64,000 bases of DNA, taken from Triticum aestivum (taxonomy: Eukaryota; Streptophyta; Magnoliopsida; Poales; Poaceae). Of this stretch, positions 23,000 to 34,582 are shown piece after piece. The DNA lies in contig NC_057807.1 in the NCBI RefSeq assembly GCF_018294505.1, forward strand, positions 169,226,883 through 169,290,882. Reading direction: 5' to 3'. Both the position numbers and the translations under genes were made by a program. How positions within the stretch are numbered: position 1 is the stretch's first letter; each line of letters opens with the position of its first letter. The notes beneath the pieces are model-generated. The model searched no databases and was not told where the DNA came from. It worked only from the letters and a program-made list of their open reading frames with translations.

Positions 23000-25841
23000 T
23001 CATTTGAACATAACATTTTTTGAGCATTGCGACTCTATTACACGAGTGCCCTGAAGGACTTCCCCAAAATAGTGCTCGGCGGGTAACCGGCTCTCGTCCG
23101 AACCCCGGGTTGCAACATCAGTGGCATGCATCTCCGTCCAGTATGTCTTCACACGGGCGAGAGCCATCCGTGCGCCCTCGATGCATACCGACCGCTTCAT
23201 CGCCTTGATATGCGGCACCGCCCCAAGGAATTGCTGCAATAAGCCAAAATAACTCTTTGGCTTGGGCCTATCCGGCCACAGATGAGTCACCACATCCGTC
23301 ATGGAAAATCCGGACAATCTATTCAGCTCAGCTCACTCAGCCAACCGATCGGTCAACGGAAGTGAACGCTCCGGACTGTGGAATTGAGACCAAAAAAGCT
23401 CTTCCATCTCGTGATCCTTTTGGCTTCGGAAGTGCACGATCGCGTCCGCCGCACTCGCCGCCAAATCCAGATAAGGATCCTCCGCACCCCACAGCTGGCC
23501 AAGCTGAGCATACTTCTGATCTGTGAACTTCCTGCACAGCAGAAAGGGCTTTCCAGCCGCAATGTCTCCGGCCTGACGCAGCTCCTCCTTTATAGCCCTC
23601 ATTGCAGAACGGGCATCCTTGGCTTTGGCGGTGTCCTTCTTCAGGTCTTCTTGCTCCGCTCGGTGTTCTTTTTCAAGAACCTCATAGCGGTCGGTAACAT
23701 CCTTCAGCTTCACGGCCATTCCAGCCATCTCCTCCCTGCTTCAGCAGTGAGCAGCCCTTTCGGCTTCTAGCTCTTCGGCTGCCTTTGAGGCAGCCGCATC
23801 ACTCCTTCCGGCCTGCTCCTTGGCTCGAGCAAGCTCTGCCCGAAGGTCCTCCATAGCAGCGGCACCATCTGCATTAAGCATACATGTTGTAAGGAGTGGG
23901 CATGAGCTCCCTTACTAGGTGACCACGGAGAAACAACCTACCATGTGACTCGTCAAGTCGTTTATTGACCAGCACGATGTCCGCATCCGCAACATCGAGC
24001 TGGCCAATGGATGATCCGCCACTTGCGTAGGAAGGGCGAGAATTAATAACTAAGATTATGATCCTCGGCACGCTGTCGCTTTCGACAACATACCGAGTCT
24101 CAGGGGCTACTATCTATACAGGGCGCACTTTATGTGTAAAACTGTGAAAAGGTATGTCATTTTTACGTACCTTAAACCCCGCCAGCAAACTTTTGACGAC
24201 ATCATGCAACCCGCCCTCAGCGGATGAAATTCTTTCAATCACCATACTCATTAATGTACGGTGATCTTCTGAGATAGACGCCCTCTCGAGCAGATCCTTC
24301 AGCTCCCCCGGTCGTACACCAGTTGGTGCCGAACTCTTCGGCCCTGCCGGACTCAGGGATACCCTCCGCGGCGACACCTCAGGGTCGTCCGCCCCGCCTA
24401 ACGGTGCGGCAGATGGAGGCGTCTCGCTCTCCATCATCTCCGGACGAAGGTCCCCCGAAGACGAGCTCAGCTGAGAAGGACGGAGATCCGAACTACAAGA
24501 TAAAAACTTCGGTTATCCTCAGAAGCAAAAATAGGGATATCCCTTATTAAAAAACTCCCCTTTTTACTTACGGCTCACTGGAGGGCTGATTCTTTAAGGG
24601 AGATAGTGCGGCCGGGGCTTCCCCTGGCGCAGGACCCTCTGGTGAAGATTTCTTCCCCCGCTTTGAGGCCTTAACCTCCGGATCTTCGGAAGCGGTCCTC
24701 TTCTCCCCCTGGAAGGAGGGATTCTCGATCCCCCCTTTCTCGAAAGCCTCCTTGGTAGAGGCGGTAGTTTCTCTGTTTTCCCCTTCGCCTTCCTCTGAAG
24801 GCGCAACCTCCAGCATCCTGACCAACACGGGATCCGGCGCGGTCTGCGGGAGGGGGGCCGAACACCATATCAGTTTTGCTTGCGCTATCCACTCCTGTTC
24901 AAAGGACGATTGGTTAAAAGGCAAATCCAAGATATGCAAACAAATGGTATGTCCGGACACAGGGCTACTTACTTGAGTATCCGAGCGATTGCAGCTTAGG
25001 CCAGCGTCCTCGGTCAATTCTGGACACATCTCTTGTGATCCGAAGAACAATTTGTACATCTCCACGGGTGTCATACCCATGAAGTGTTGGAGAGCTCGTG
25101 GTCCCTCCGGATTGAATTCCCACAGGCGGACAGGGTGACGTTTGCAGGGTAGAAGACACCTAATCAGCATAACCTGCGTCACCACGACCATATTGATCTC
25201 CCTCTCTTGGAGGTCTCAAATCCGGCCCTGCAATAGGGGTACATCCTTGGACGGCCCCCAGTCAATCCCTTTGCTGACCCATGACGTCAGCCGCTGTGGA
25301 GGACCCGGGCGAAAGACAGGCGGCGGCCTCTGCCTGCTGCCCCTGGGAGCGGTAATATAGAACCACTCATGTTGCCACAAGCCGAGCTCCTCCTGAAAAG
25401 AGCGCTCGGGCCATGGAGCATCGGCCCTCTTGCTTATAACCGCCCCGCCGCACTCTGCTTGACGCCCCTCAATCATCTTCGGCTCCATGTTGAAGGTTTT
25501 GACCACAAGCCGAAGTGAGGGGTAGTGCGGAGGAAGGCTTCGCAGACGACAATAAATGATGAGATATGGAGGATGGACTCCAGAGCCAGGTCGTGGAATT
25601 CCAACCCATAGTAAAACATGAGCCCCCTCACGAAGGGATCCATCGGGAAGCCTAAACCCTGACGGAGGTGAGACATGAACACGACGCTCTCGCCAGGCTC
25701 GGGAGTAGGAATGACTTGCCCTTTGGAAGGCAACCTATGCGAAATCTCGTAGGTCAGGTACCTGGCTTCTCTCAGCTTTAGCACATCCTCTTACGTGACG
25801 GAGGAGGGCATCCACCGGCCCTGTAGGTCAGAGCCGTACAT
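23000..25841 (-). pseudogene. Antisense accessory gene of element 2 (five exons)
   Basis: Minus-strand exons inferred from splice signals: 25841-24973, 24894-24572, 24492-24171, about 24023-23942, and 23868-23000. Donors are GTAAGT, GTAAGT, GTACGT and GTAGGT; the acceptor before exon 2 reads TTTGAACAG and before exon 5 TTAATGCAG. Exon 1 has the PF04195-like features (GLGFPMDPFVRGLMFYYGLE, EWFYITAP, LTSWVSKG, LWEFNPEG). Exon 5 encodes the coiled coil and the C-terminal block (SYFGLLQQFLGAVP, VCIEGA, ALARVK, KNVMF). Breaks: an in-frame stop about 16 codons into exon 1, a frameshift near 25490, a stop near 25216, and breaks around 23330 and 23730. The product's function is unknown. Confidence 0.75.
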
Positions 25842-25945
25842 TGTCGAAGGTCCAAAGCGCTCGAATCTGGAGCCCTAAGTGCTGGAACTTGGGGCGAGGG
25901 GTGGATTCGATTGAGGATTGAAGAAAATAAATGAGCCTCGGTCTC

Positions 25946-25954
25946 ATTATAAAG
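25946..25954 (-). promoter_or_regulatory. TATA box of the antisense gene, element 2
   Basis: On the minus strand CTTTATAAT lies about 107 bp before the ATG at 25841, in the same place as in element 1 and Q. Confidence 0.5.
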
Positions 25955-26386
25955 AGGGAGAATACCGAGAGCCGCCCCCTTGACCGTTTTGAACTCGCCT
26001 TCGATGGAGGGGGCGTGGCAACGGGGGCGGTTGGGTTACCCACGTCCATATTGATGGGAATCCCCGAATAAGGGGAACACGATCTCTGCTTCGACAAGAC
26101 GTGCCAAGGAAACCGCTTCGCTAAACGCGCTGAGGTGGTATAATAAAAATGATTCAAGAAAAGGCTTGGTAGTGGTGTGATGTCACGCCAAAAATACGTC
26201 AGCAGATTGAACTTGTGTAAATATTATTCTCTCTACGATGGTACGTGGAATTTATTTAGCAGAGCCGGACACTATCCTGGTGTTCACAATCTTCTATGAA
26301 TTATTCGGAGGAGGAACCAGCCTTACAATGCCGAAGACAATATGCGCGCCGGACTCGTCGTCATTGAAGCCTGGTTCAGGGGCTAC

Positions 26387-26867
26387 TGAGGGAGTCCTGG
26401 ACTAGGGGGTGTCCGGATAGCCGGACTATCATCATCGGCCGGACTCCAAGACTATGAAGATACAAGATTGAAGACTTCGTCCCGTGTCCGGATGGGACTT
26501 TCCTTGGCGTGGAAGGCAAGCTTGGCAATACAGATATGTAGATCTCCTACCATTGTAACCGACTCTGTGTAACCCTAGCCCTCTCCGGTGTCTATATAAA
26601 CCGGAGGGTTTTAGTCCATAGGACGACAACAATTACAACAATCATACCGTAGGCTAGCTTCTAGGGTTTAGCCTCCTTGATCTCGTGGTAGATCCACTCT
26701 TGTATTACCCATATCATCAATATCAATCAAGCAGGAGTAGGGTTTTACCTCCATCGAGAGGGCCCAAACCTGGGTAAATACATCGTGTCCCATGTCTCCT
26801 GTTACCATCCGCCTAGACGCACAGTTCGGAACCCCCTACCCAAGATCTACCGGTTTTGACACCGACA
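26387..26867 (+). repeat. 3' LTR of element 2
   Basis: It is the partner of 18371-18851, preceded by the purine-rich CAGGGGCTAC and followed by the duplicated ATCAT. Confidence 0.92.
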
Positions 26868-28546
26868 ATCATCCTCGTCTTCACTTGGTGTTTCCCTTCC
26901 CTTGTGTTCGGCATTTAATTTGCCGGCCTGCTTGAAGTCCCAGCATTGTCTGTGAGTGTGGTTGCAGGTTTTTCGGGGTTGCCATAAATTTGGCATAGTC
27001 TATCCAGGACTTTGTTCAGGCCGGACAGTCCCTCTTTGCTGCCTTTAAATGGCTTCTTTTGTTTACCGGGTCGAGAGCCCCCTGAATCCGACGTTGACCG
27101 TTGTGTTGTTCGGACTTTCTTCCTTGTTTTGACGTTTGTTTTTATTGCGCCGTGGCTTCCCGTTGCCATCCCTGATTTCGGATGCACTTGGGTCACTGGT
27201 GCCTCTACGGGCCAACCATCTATCTTCGCCCGCGCAAAAGCGGGTCATAAGGCTTGTTAAGGCTGCCATTGTCCTCGGCTTTTCTTGGCCGAGGTGTCTG
27301 GCGAGCCACTCGTCCCGGATGCTGTGCTTGAAGGCTGCTAAGGCTTCGGCATACGGACAATCGACAATTTGATTCTTCTTAGTGAGGAATCTGTTCCAAA
27401 GCTTGCGGGCGGACTCTCCGGGCTGTTGAATTATGTGACTTAAATCGTCCGCGTCCGGAGGCCGGACATAGGTCCCTTGAAAATTGGCCCTGAAAGCATC
27501 CTCGAGTTCCTCCCAACTTCCGATTGAATTTTCGGGGAGGCTTTTCAACCTGTGTCTAGCTGGTCCCTTCGCTTGAGGGGAAGGTATTTGATGGCGTGGA
27601 GGTCGTCCCCATGAGCCATGTGGATATGGAGGATAAAATCCTCAATCCAGACACCGGGGTCTGTCGTTCCGTCGTATGCCTCTATGTTCACAGGTTTAAA
27701 ACCCTGTGGAAATTCATGGTCCAGTACCTCTTTGGTGAAGCACAGAGGGTGAGCAGCCCCTCTGTATCTGGACGTGTTGTGACATGCCGTCGGCTGTTGT
27801 TGTGTCCGGTGCTGATTCTAAACTGGTACTCGACCAGTCTGATCGTTTTGGCGACCATAGTCCTGTGCTGGGGCGTGTCCTCTAGATCCATAGATGGACC
27901 TAGTCGCGCTGGCCTTTTTATCCAGGAGCTCACGTAAATCGTGTGCGGCGTCGGTAGCTGCTCTATCGTGGTTACGAAGTGGTTGGTCCGGCCTGCTGGC
28001 CGTATTGTTCTTCGGTGGAACGGCCTCATCGTCGAATTATGGCAGCAGCTTACGTTTTGGCTAGCTCTTTGTGTGGCGATCACCGCCGTACTTTTCTTCA
28101 GTGTCTAGCACTTTATTCCATTTGCAATTGAGTGTTTCCTGTGTGGCCTTAAGCCTTTGCTTCTGCTTCTTTAGACTTCTCACAGTGGCCATAAGCTTTC
28201 TGTGGAGGTTATCTCGTTCCAAACGTGTTTCCGGGATGATGAATGCATCGTCGTCCGGACTGTGCTCTTGTCCCGGGGCAGTTTGATGAGTTCATCCCTT
28301 GGGATCACTGTGATCGGGCGTCTGCTTCGAGTTGTGTTTGGCGTGACCAGGTTCATCCTGCTCCATCGCTGGGTCCGTATGGTCATTGTTGCCTTCGGAG
28401 TTGACTAGGGTGTCGATTTTTCTAGCGCTGTTATCGCTATTTTTACTGTTGCTGGACTTGAAGCGGCGTCTGCGCCGTCGTTTTGGCTTTGCCCGGGGGT
28501 TTTATCCTCCATTTTGTGGCCGTCATCCTCCTTAGGCGTATCCACC

Positions 28547-28567
28547 ATATATATATATATATATCGT
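28547..28567. repeat. AT dinucleotide microsatellite in O's gag
   Basis: A run of about ten TA units lies where the other copies have a short ATATACATGGTGG coding segment. The expansion shifts the frame of gag here. Confidence 0.8.
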
Positions 28568-29402
28568 ATGACGAGGTGGCAGTCCAGCGCCCCATTGGTG
28601 ATTGTTCTGAATCGTCTCCTGAGCCGGTGTCCATACCGTCGGTATCATCAGAGTCGGAGTCAAGCATGTCTGATACATCGTCGACAATGGCTATGAAGTG
28701 GGTGGTGGGTGGGCAACGAATTTCTTCGTCGCCTTCTTCCCCCTTGAGCCGGACATAGTTCGGCCAAGAGTTTCCTGACAAAGAGAGAGACTTTAATGAG
28801 TTCAGCATGTCGCCAAAGGGCGATCACTCGTAGATATCCACAACGGTGAACTCCATTATCGGAGCCCAACCAGATTGGGTGGGCTCGGGGGTGCGTGGAC
28901 TGGAACCTATAGTCGGACATGAGTCGAGGTCTTGTGACACAGGCTTCCTTGGGGGTGAAGCTGGTGCTCGGATCTACCGCCGATGAGTGTGCGGCCTGCG
29001 GGGCGGGTTCCATCCACCCGTCCTCGGACGACGCGATCTGCCCCGGATTTAGGTCCGGAGCTCCGGCAGGTGCGATATCCCGAGTATTGTCAGACAACAG
29101 GTCTAAGCCGTGCTCGTCGTGACTGTTCGATGCTCCTGGGGTAGGCCCGAATCCGTCGAAGATCAAGTCTCTGTGAATATCGGCCGTGTAGTTTAAGTTT
29201 CTGAACCTGACCTGATGGCCAGGGGCGTAGCTGTCGATCTGCTCCAGATGGCCAAGCGAATTGGCCCGCAATGCGAAGCCGCCGAACATGAAGATCTGTC
29301 CGGGGAGAAAAGTCTCACCCTGGACCGCGTTGTTGTTGATGATTGAAGGCGCCATCGAGCCTTGAAGCAACGACATAGAGGAACTCTCAATGAATGCACC
29401 AA

Positions 29403-29874
29403 TGTCGGTGTCAAAACCGGCGGATCTCGGGTAGGGGGTCCCGATCTATGCGTCTAAGGCTAATGGTAACAGGAGTCAAGGGACACGATGTTTTACCCAG
29501 GTTCGGACCCTCTCGATGGAGGTAAAACCCTACTTCCTGCTTGATTGATCTTGATGATATGAGTATTACAAGAGTTGATCTACCACGAGATCGTAGAGGC
29601 TAAACCCTAGAAGCTAGCCTATGATGATTATGATTCCCCATCTAAGGACTAAACCCTCCGGTTTATATAGACACCGGAGAGGGCTAGGGTTTACACAGAG
29701 TCGGTTACAAAGAAGGAAATCTAATATCCGGATCGCCAAGCTTGTCTTCCACGCAAACGAGAGTCCCCTCCGGACATGGGACGAAGTCTTGAGTCTTGTA
29801 TCTTCACGGTCCAATAGTCCGGCCAAAGTATATAGTCCGGCTGTCCGGATACCCCCTAATCCAGGACTCCCTCA
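29403..29874 (-). repeat. 5' LTR of element O
   Basis: Reverse-oriented Fatima-like LTR, TGTCGGTGTC...GACTCCCTCA on the plus strand. Its 3' edge abuts P's gag sequence directly. Confidence 0.9.
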
Positions 29875-32470
29875 GCTTCCTCTGGTATGTGAGTGGCGTA
29901 AATCATGCTCACTGTTTTGACCTCCGGTGGGAATTTTTTCTGTCCCCCAGTGTTCGGCTGGCGAGGCTCGTCCTCATCTTCACTTGGCGACTCCCTCCCT
30001 TTGTTTTCGGCGTTTAGCTTTCCGGCCTGCTTGAAGACCCATATTCTCTGTTGGTGTGATTCGCAGGTTTCTCGGGGGTGCCGTGAATCTGACAGGACCT
30101 GTCTAGAATTTTATTTAGGCTAGACGGACCATCTCTGCTGCCTTTAAATGGCTTTTTCCGTTGACCGGGTCTAGAGCCCCTGAATCCGGTGTTTACCATT
30201 GTGTTGTCTGGGTTATCTTCATTATTTCGATGCTTGTTTTTACTGCGTCGCGGTTTGCCATTGCCATCCCTTATTTCGGACATGCCTGGATCGCTGTTGC
30301 CGCTTCGGGCTAACCAACTGTCCTCGCCCGCGCAAAAGCGGGTCATAAGAGTTGTTAGGGCTGCCATTGTCCTGGGCTTTTCCTGGCCGAGGTGTCTGGC
30401 AAGCCATTCGTCCCGGACACTGTGTTTGAAAGCTGCTAGGGCTTCGTCATCCGGACAGTCGACGATTTGATTCTTCTTGGTGAGAAATCTGTTACAAAGC
30501 TTACGAGCTGACTCTCTAGGTTGTTGAATTATGTGACTTAAATCGTCTGCATCCGGAGGTCGGACATATGTGCCTTGAAAAAGCGTCCTCGAGTTCCTCC
30601 CAGCTTCCAATGGAATTTTGGGGAGGCTTTTCAACCAGTGCCGCCCTCATCCTTTCAACTTGAGGGGCAGGTATTTGATGGCATGGAGATCGTCTCCGTG
30701 AGACATATGGATGTGAAGAATAAAGTCCTCAATCTAGATTGCAGGGTCTGTCGTTCCATCGTATGCCTCGATGTTTACAGGTTTAAACCCCTCTGGAAAT
30801 TCATGATCCAGCACCTCATCAGTGAAGCACAAGGGGTGTGCGGCGGCCGTGTACTTGGATGTGTCCTGGCGTGGATCCGACGACTGTAGTGTTCGGTGTT
30901 GATTCCGAGCTGGTGGTCAATCAGTATAGTCGGTTTGGTGGCCCTGATCCTGTGTAGGAACACGTTTCCTAGATCCATAGATGGCCCTGGCCATACCAGC
31001 TCTTTTGTCCAAGTGCTCACGTAGGTCGTGTGTTCACTTGTGTGCTGCGTCATTAGCCGCTCTGTCTCGGCCACAGGGTGGTCGGTCCGGTAGATCGGCT
31101 GTATTAGTTTTCGGCAGAATGGGCGCGATAGCCTCGTCGTCGAATTCGGGCAACAGCTTGCGTTTTGGGTAGCTCTTTGTGTGGCGATCACCACCGTATA
31201 TTTCATCAGTGTCGAGCACTTTATTCCATCTATGGTTGAGCGTATCCTGCGCGGGTTTAAGCCGTTGCTTCTGCTTCTTCAAGCTCCTCGCGGTCGCAAT
31301 AAGCCTTTTGTGCAGGTGCTCTTGTTCCAAGTGATTTTCCGGGATGATGTGTGCATCATAGTCCGGACTATTCTCCTCTCCGACAGGTTTATAGGTTTTG
31401 TCTTCGGCATCGCTGTGCTCGGACAGCGGCCCCATACTGTGTTCGCCATCTCCTTGCCCGTCCTGCTTCATCGCTGGGTCCACGGGGTCATTGTTATCTC
31501 TAGCATCGTCCGAGGTGTTATTCTTTCTTATGCCGGTATCGCTGTTTTTGCTATGGAGGGGTTTAGAGCGGCGCCGCTGACGTCAGCGCTTTAGCTGCTT
31601 CTCAAGAGGATTATCCTCCGTTGCATTTTGTTGATCCTCGCCATTGTTTTCTTTGGGTGTGTCCACCATCTATATGTCATATGATGAGGTGGCTGTCTAG
31701 CGCCCTGTGGGCGGTGGTTCCAGTTCTACTCCGGCATCGTCGTTCATACTGTCGATGTCTTCGGAGTTGAAATCAAGCGTGTTGGTTAAGTCGTCGATAG
31801 TGGCTATTAAGTGGGTGGTGGGTGGGTAACGAATTACTTCGTCGTCCGCTTCCCACTCAAGCCGGACATAGTTCGGCCAAGAGTTTCCTGATAAGGAGAG
31901 AGATTTTAATGCGTTTAGCACGTCGCCGAAGGGCGAGTGCTGGAAGATATCCGTGGAGCTAAACTCCATGATCGGTGCCCAGTTAGATCTGATGGGCACG
32001 GATGCACACGGCTTGGGGCCTGTGGCCGGAGACAAGTCCGAAGGCCCGATGACACAGACCTCATTGGAAGTGGAATCTGTGTTCGGCTCTAGCGCCGCTG
32101 AGTGTGTGGCCTCCGTGGCGGGGTCCATCCTCCCGTCCTCGGATGGCACGATCTGCTCCGGATTTAAAGCCAGGGCAGCTGTAGGTGTGATCTCCTGAAC
32201 ACCGTCGGACGACAGATCTAGGTCATACTCGTCGCGACTGTAGGGTGCACCTGTCATGGGCTCGAATTCGTTGAAGATCAAGTCTCCGCGGATGTCGGCA
32301 GTGTAATTCATGCTTCCAAACCTGACCTGGTGGCCAGGGGCATAGCTATGGATCTGCTCCAGATGGCCAAGCGAGTTGGCCCACAGTGCGAAGCCGCCGA
32401 ATACAAAGATCTGTCCGGGGAGGAAAACCTCACCCTGGACCGCATCGTTGTAGATGATCGAAGGGGCCAT
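29875..32470 (-). pseudogene. gag of element P, truncated by O
   Basis: It starts MAPSIIYNDAVQGEVF at 32470 and stays open for about 250 codons to a stop near 31697. The basic region (31483-31034) and the gag core (30889-30014) continue in shifted frames, down to the finger CQIHG...HTNREY, in which the last cysteine is tyrosine. It ends at 29875 where O was inserted, before the protease. The codon that is tryptophan or stop in the other copies (ARKLxNRF) is cysteine here. Confidence 0.8.
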
Positions 32471-32517
32471 CAAGCCTTATGGTGACGACACAGTGGAACT
32501 CTCAATGAAAGCACCAA

Positions 32518-32980
32518 TGTCAGTGTCAAAACCGGCGGATCTCGGGTAGGGGGTCCCGAACTGTGCGTCTAAGGCTAATGGTAACAAGAGGCGGGGGACA
32601 CAATGTTTACCCAGGTCTGGGCCCTCTCTATGGAGGTAATACCCTACTTCTTGCTTGATTGATCTTGATGATATGAGTATTACAAGAGTTGATCTACCGT
32701 AGAGGCTAAACCCTAGAAGCTAGCCTATGATTATGATTGTTCTTGTCCTACGGACTAAACCCTCCGGTTTATATAGATAGCGGAGGGGGCTAGGGTTAAA
32801 CAGAGTCGGTTACAGAGAAGGGAATCTACATATCCGAATTGCCAAGCTTGCCTTCCACGCAAAGGAGAGTCCCACCCGGACACGGGATGAAGTCTTCAAT
32901 CTTGTATCTTCATAGTCCAACAGTCCGGCATAAGCATATAGTCCGGCTGTCCAAGGACCCCCTAATCCAGGACTCCCTCA
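32518..32980 (-). repeat. 5' LTR of element P
   Basis: Reverse Fatima-like LTR (TGTCAGTGTC...GACTCCCTCA). It ends at the host SINA-like sequence. Confidence 0.9.
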
Positions 32981-33447
32981 CCCGTCTACAGCTACGAAGC
33001 CCGCCGCTGGCGTTGTACCACCATATCAGCACCGTGCATCCCATTTCCGTGCATAGGATCTAGTATGGCGAGGTGCTCGAGCTGCAAGTGCCAGTGTCGG
33101 AGCCACGACTCTTGCTGTTCGCGGAGGAGGATGGCCGCGCGTTTTTCTTGGTCGGCAGCGTGCTCGACATTGGTGCGCCTATCACCGTGTCGGTCGTCTG
33201 CATCAGAGCGGGAGCGTCCCCACTACCGCACTACACAACCAAGCTGTGGGCGAACGTCCCATCGGGGGAGCCCAAAGGCAGGACCGATGCCGTCAAGGTG
33301 GAAATCAAGGTGACAACCAACAAGGATCCCGGCGACGTCGACGTGCAAGAGCTGACCTTCTTCATAGTTCCGCCCAAGCTGCTGGCCAGGGCTGGGTTGT
33401 CGAGGACAGTGTCCCTCCACATTCAGATTGATAAGCTCACCTCCTAA
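32981..33447 (+). pseudogene. C-terminal remnant of a SINA-like E3 ubiquitin ligase
   Basis: The frame from 33061 reads YGEVLELQVPVSEP, LLLFAEEDGRAFFLV, APITVSVVCIRAG, LPHYTTKLWANVP, GRTDAVKVEIKVT, and ends VSLHIQIDKLTS with a stop at 33445-33447. This pattern fits the C-terminal substrate-binding half of the divergent plant seven-in-absentia family, which marks proteins for degradation with a RING domain at the N-terminus. Upstream, HHISTVHPISVHRI resembles the zinc-finger end of the SIAH region, but an in-frame TAG follows at 33061-33063 and a frameshift lies near 32998. The RING half is absent, cut by element P at 32981. It is a gene remnant, unless its 5' part survives beyond P. Family assignment is from memory. 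Confidence 0.6.
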
Positions 33448-34480
33448 ATGATTCTACAGTGCCTTCTGCTTATCTTAGTAATATGCTAATATAGGGGTTA
33501 GCTCGGTCTATTTTAGCTTAAGAGAAGGAGGGTTTTGGTGGCGACGCAACAATTACTTTGACATCAGATTAGCAGTTAAAGTAATTTCCAATAGTCGAAC
33601 ATATATTTTGTGTCTGTTGGATATAAAGATCCTTTAGGTAAAAAGTATAAGCATCTTATATGCTTGTTTGTTCAAGAAGCGTTGCATCCTTCTACGAGTT
33701 GACGCCACACATCAAAGTAGTAGTAGTACTCACCCGATTGTGCACCAGGCAGACGAATCTTCATTTCGTGTTGGTGCCGTGTGCGGCCCGCACATTAAGC
33801 AAAACCACGTGCCTCCAGCTTAGCCTCCGCATTTTAAACTTATCAATCTCAAGGCCAAGGAGCAACAGGAACCTATGATAGAACCAATCGGATGGTTGAG
33901 AACACTACAATTCGTAGCTACAGATGCGTGTGTGAGAGAGGATGAGTGCGTGTGTGCACCTCTTGTCTTCGTAGTAAACTCAGAGTACAAGTGTATGTGG
34001 GTGGCATCGACCTAGGGAGCTAGAGATGGTGCGTGCAAGAAGTCCCGAGAGACTAGGTGTGTGCGTGGGAAAGAGGGAGGGAGAGAGATGATATGTGTCG
34101 ATGTAATGCGTGTGAAAAAGAGACTAGTCTTTAGCTCGCCACGAGGCTATTCCCGTCGAATGCCCCAATAACCGTAAGATATGTACCCTATGGTGCCAGT
34201 TATTGTACCTGCATAGCAGTAGAAAAAAGTACCATGGCATATTATACAAAACAACTACACCATGGCGGAGAACAAGTGCCCACGTTACGCCATCCGGGAA
34301 TAGTGCCGCACTTCAAAACTAGAAACCGTCAATAAATTTTGAGCTTGCATCTCGTCACATTCCAAATTACTACTCCTGTTCACACCGATCACACCGATAT
34401 AGGAGTAGTATTTAATTGCAAACCTGTTCACACCGATGACAACCTAACCAGTTTCCCTCTTAGGAGTGTATTAGTGCTCG
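33448..34480. other. Intergenic DNA, no gene seen
   Basis: AT-rich sequence with short GT-rich and GA-rich runs (about 33920-34100). A direct repeat GTTCACACCGAT occurs at about 34378 and 34428. I see no coding feature or recognisable transposon. Confidence 0.5.
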
Positions 34481-34490
34481 GTTATAAATA
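34481..34490 (+). promoter_or_regulatory. TATA box of the 10-residue-repeat gene
   Basis: GTTATAAATA lies about 100 bp before the ATG at 34583, a normal distance for a plant promoter with a leader of about 70 bases. Confidence 0.55.
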
Positions 34491-34582
34491 CTATACTACG
34501 CCAAGATGACTGCACATTCCTTCCTCAACTCCTCATCCATAAAAGCAAACAAGTCATTCAGCATCATTTTCTTGCGCCTGCC

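Larger units (their letters stand above)
18371..26867 (+). mobile_element. Fatima-like Gypsy element 2, complete, non-autonomous
   Basis: The LTRs are 18371-18851 and 26387-26867 (481 bp each), flanked by a perfect 5-base duplication ATCAT (18366-18370 and 26868-26872). The LTRs differ at about 14 sites by eye (about 3%), the lowest of the Fatima-like pairs here. The inside has gag-protease on plus, a noncoding gap and the antisense gene on minus, with no pol. It interrupts O's gag-protease. Confidence 0.92.
17703..29355 (-). pseudogene. gag-protease of element O, split by element 2
   Basis: Gag starts at 29355 (MAPSIINNNAVQGETF) and runs down to 26868; element 2 then interrupts, and the gene resumes from 18370 to about 17703. 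The protease retains the D-G-G-N-S motif (aspartate at 18092-18090) and the HALLGTTAFARFN block. The gag core (27548-26915) keeps FQGTYVRPPDADDLSH and the tryptophan in ARKLWNRF that is a stop in elements 1 and 2. Frame breaks are frequent in the linker, including one caused by an AT dinucleotide run at about 28547-28567. Element 2's insertion makes it non-functional. No pol domain follows the protease. Confidence 0.8.
5398..29874 (-). mobile_element. Fatima-like Gypsy element O, interrupted by S, element 1 and element 2
   Basis: O survives as 5398-6479, 15541-18370 and 26868-29874. Relative to its gag it lies on the minus strand: 5' LTR at 29403-29874, gag-protease between 29355 and 17703, a noncoding gap, then a plus-strand antisense gene running to 16508. 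Its left end, including the 3' LTR and the first exon of the antisense gene, lies beyond S and outside the window. O was inserted into the gag region of another copy, P, directly after 29874; the 5 bases there (GCTTC) would be its right target duplication, but the left one cannot be seen. It is older than elements 1 and 2, which interrupt it. Confidence 0.8.
29875..32980 (-). mobile_element. Fatima-like element P, 5' part (LTR and gag)
   Basis: Only the 5' LTR (32518-32980) and gag (32470-29875) are in the window; the protease, the antisense gene and the 3' LTR must lie left of position 1, beyond the O insertion. Its right flank is host DNA starting CCCGT, which would be its target duplication. 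P carries the older LTR variant (GGTCCTCGGACAGCC type) also found in Q. Confidence 0.8.

Noticed and set aside
33902..33913. CACTACAATTCG as a possible left end of the CACTA element
   Set aside because: It does not match the right terminus beyond CACTA and lacks the A-run and subterminal GGGCC repeats.
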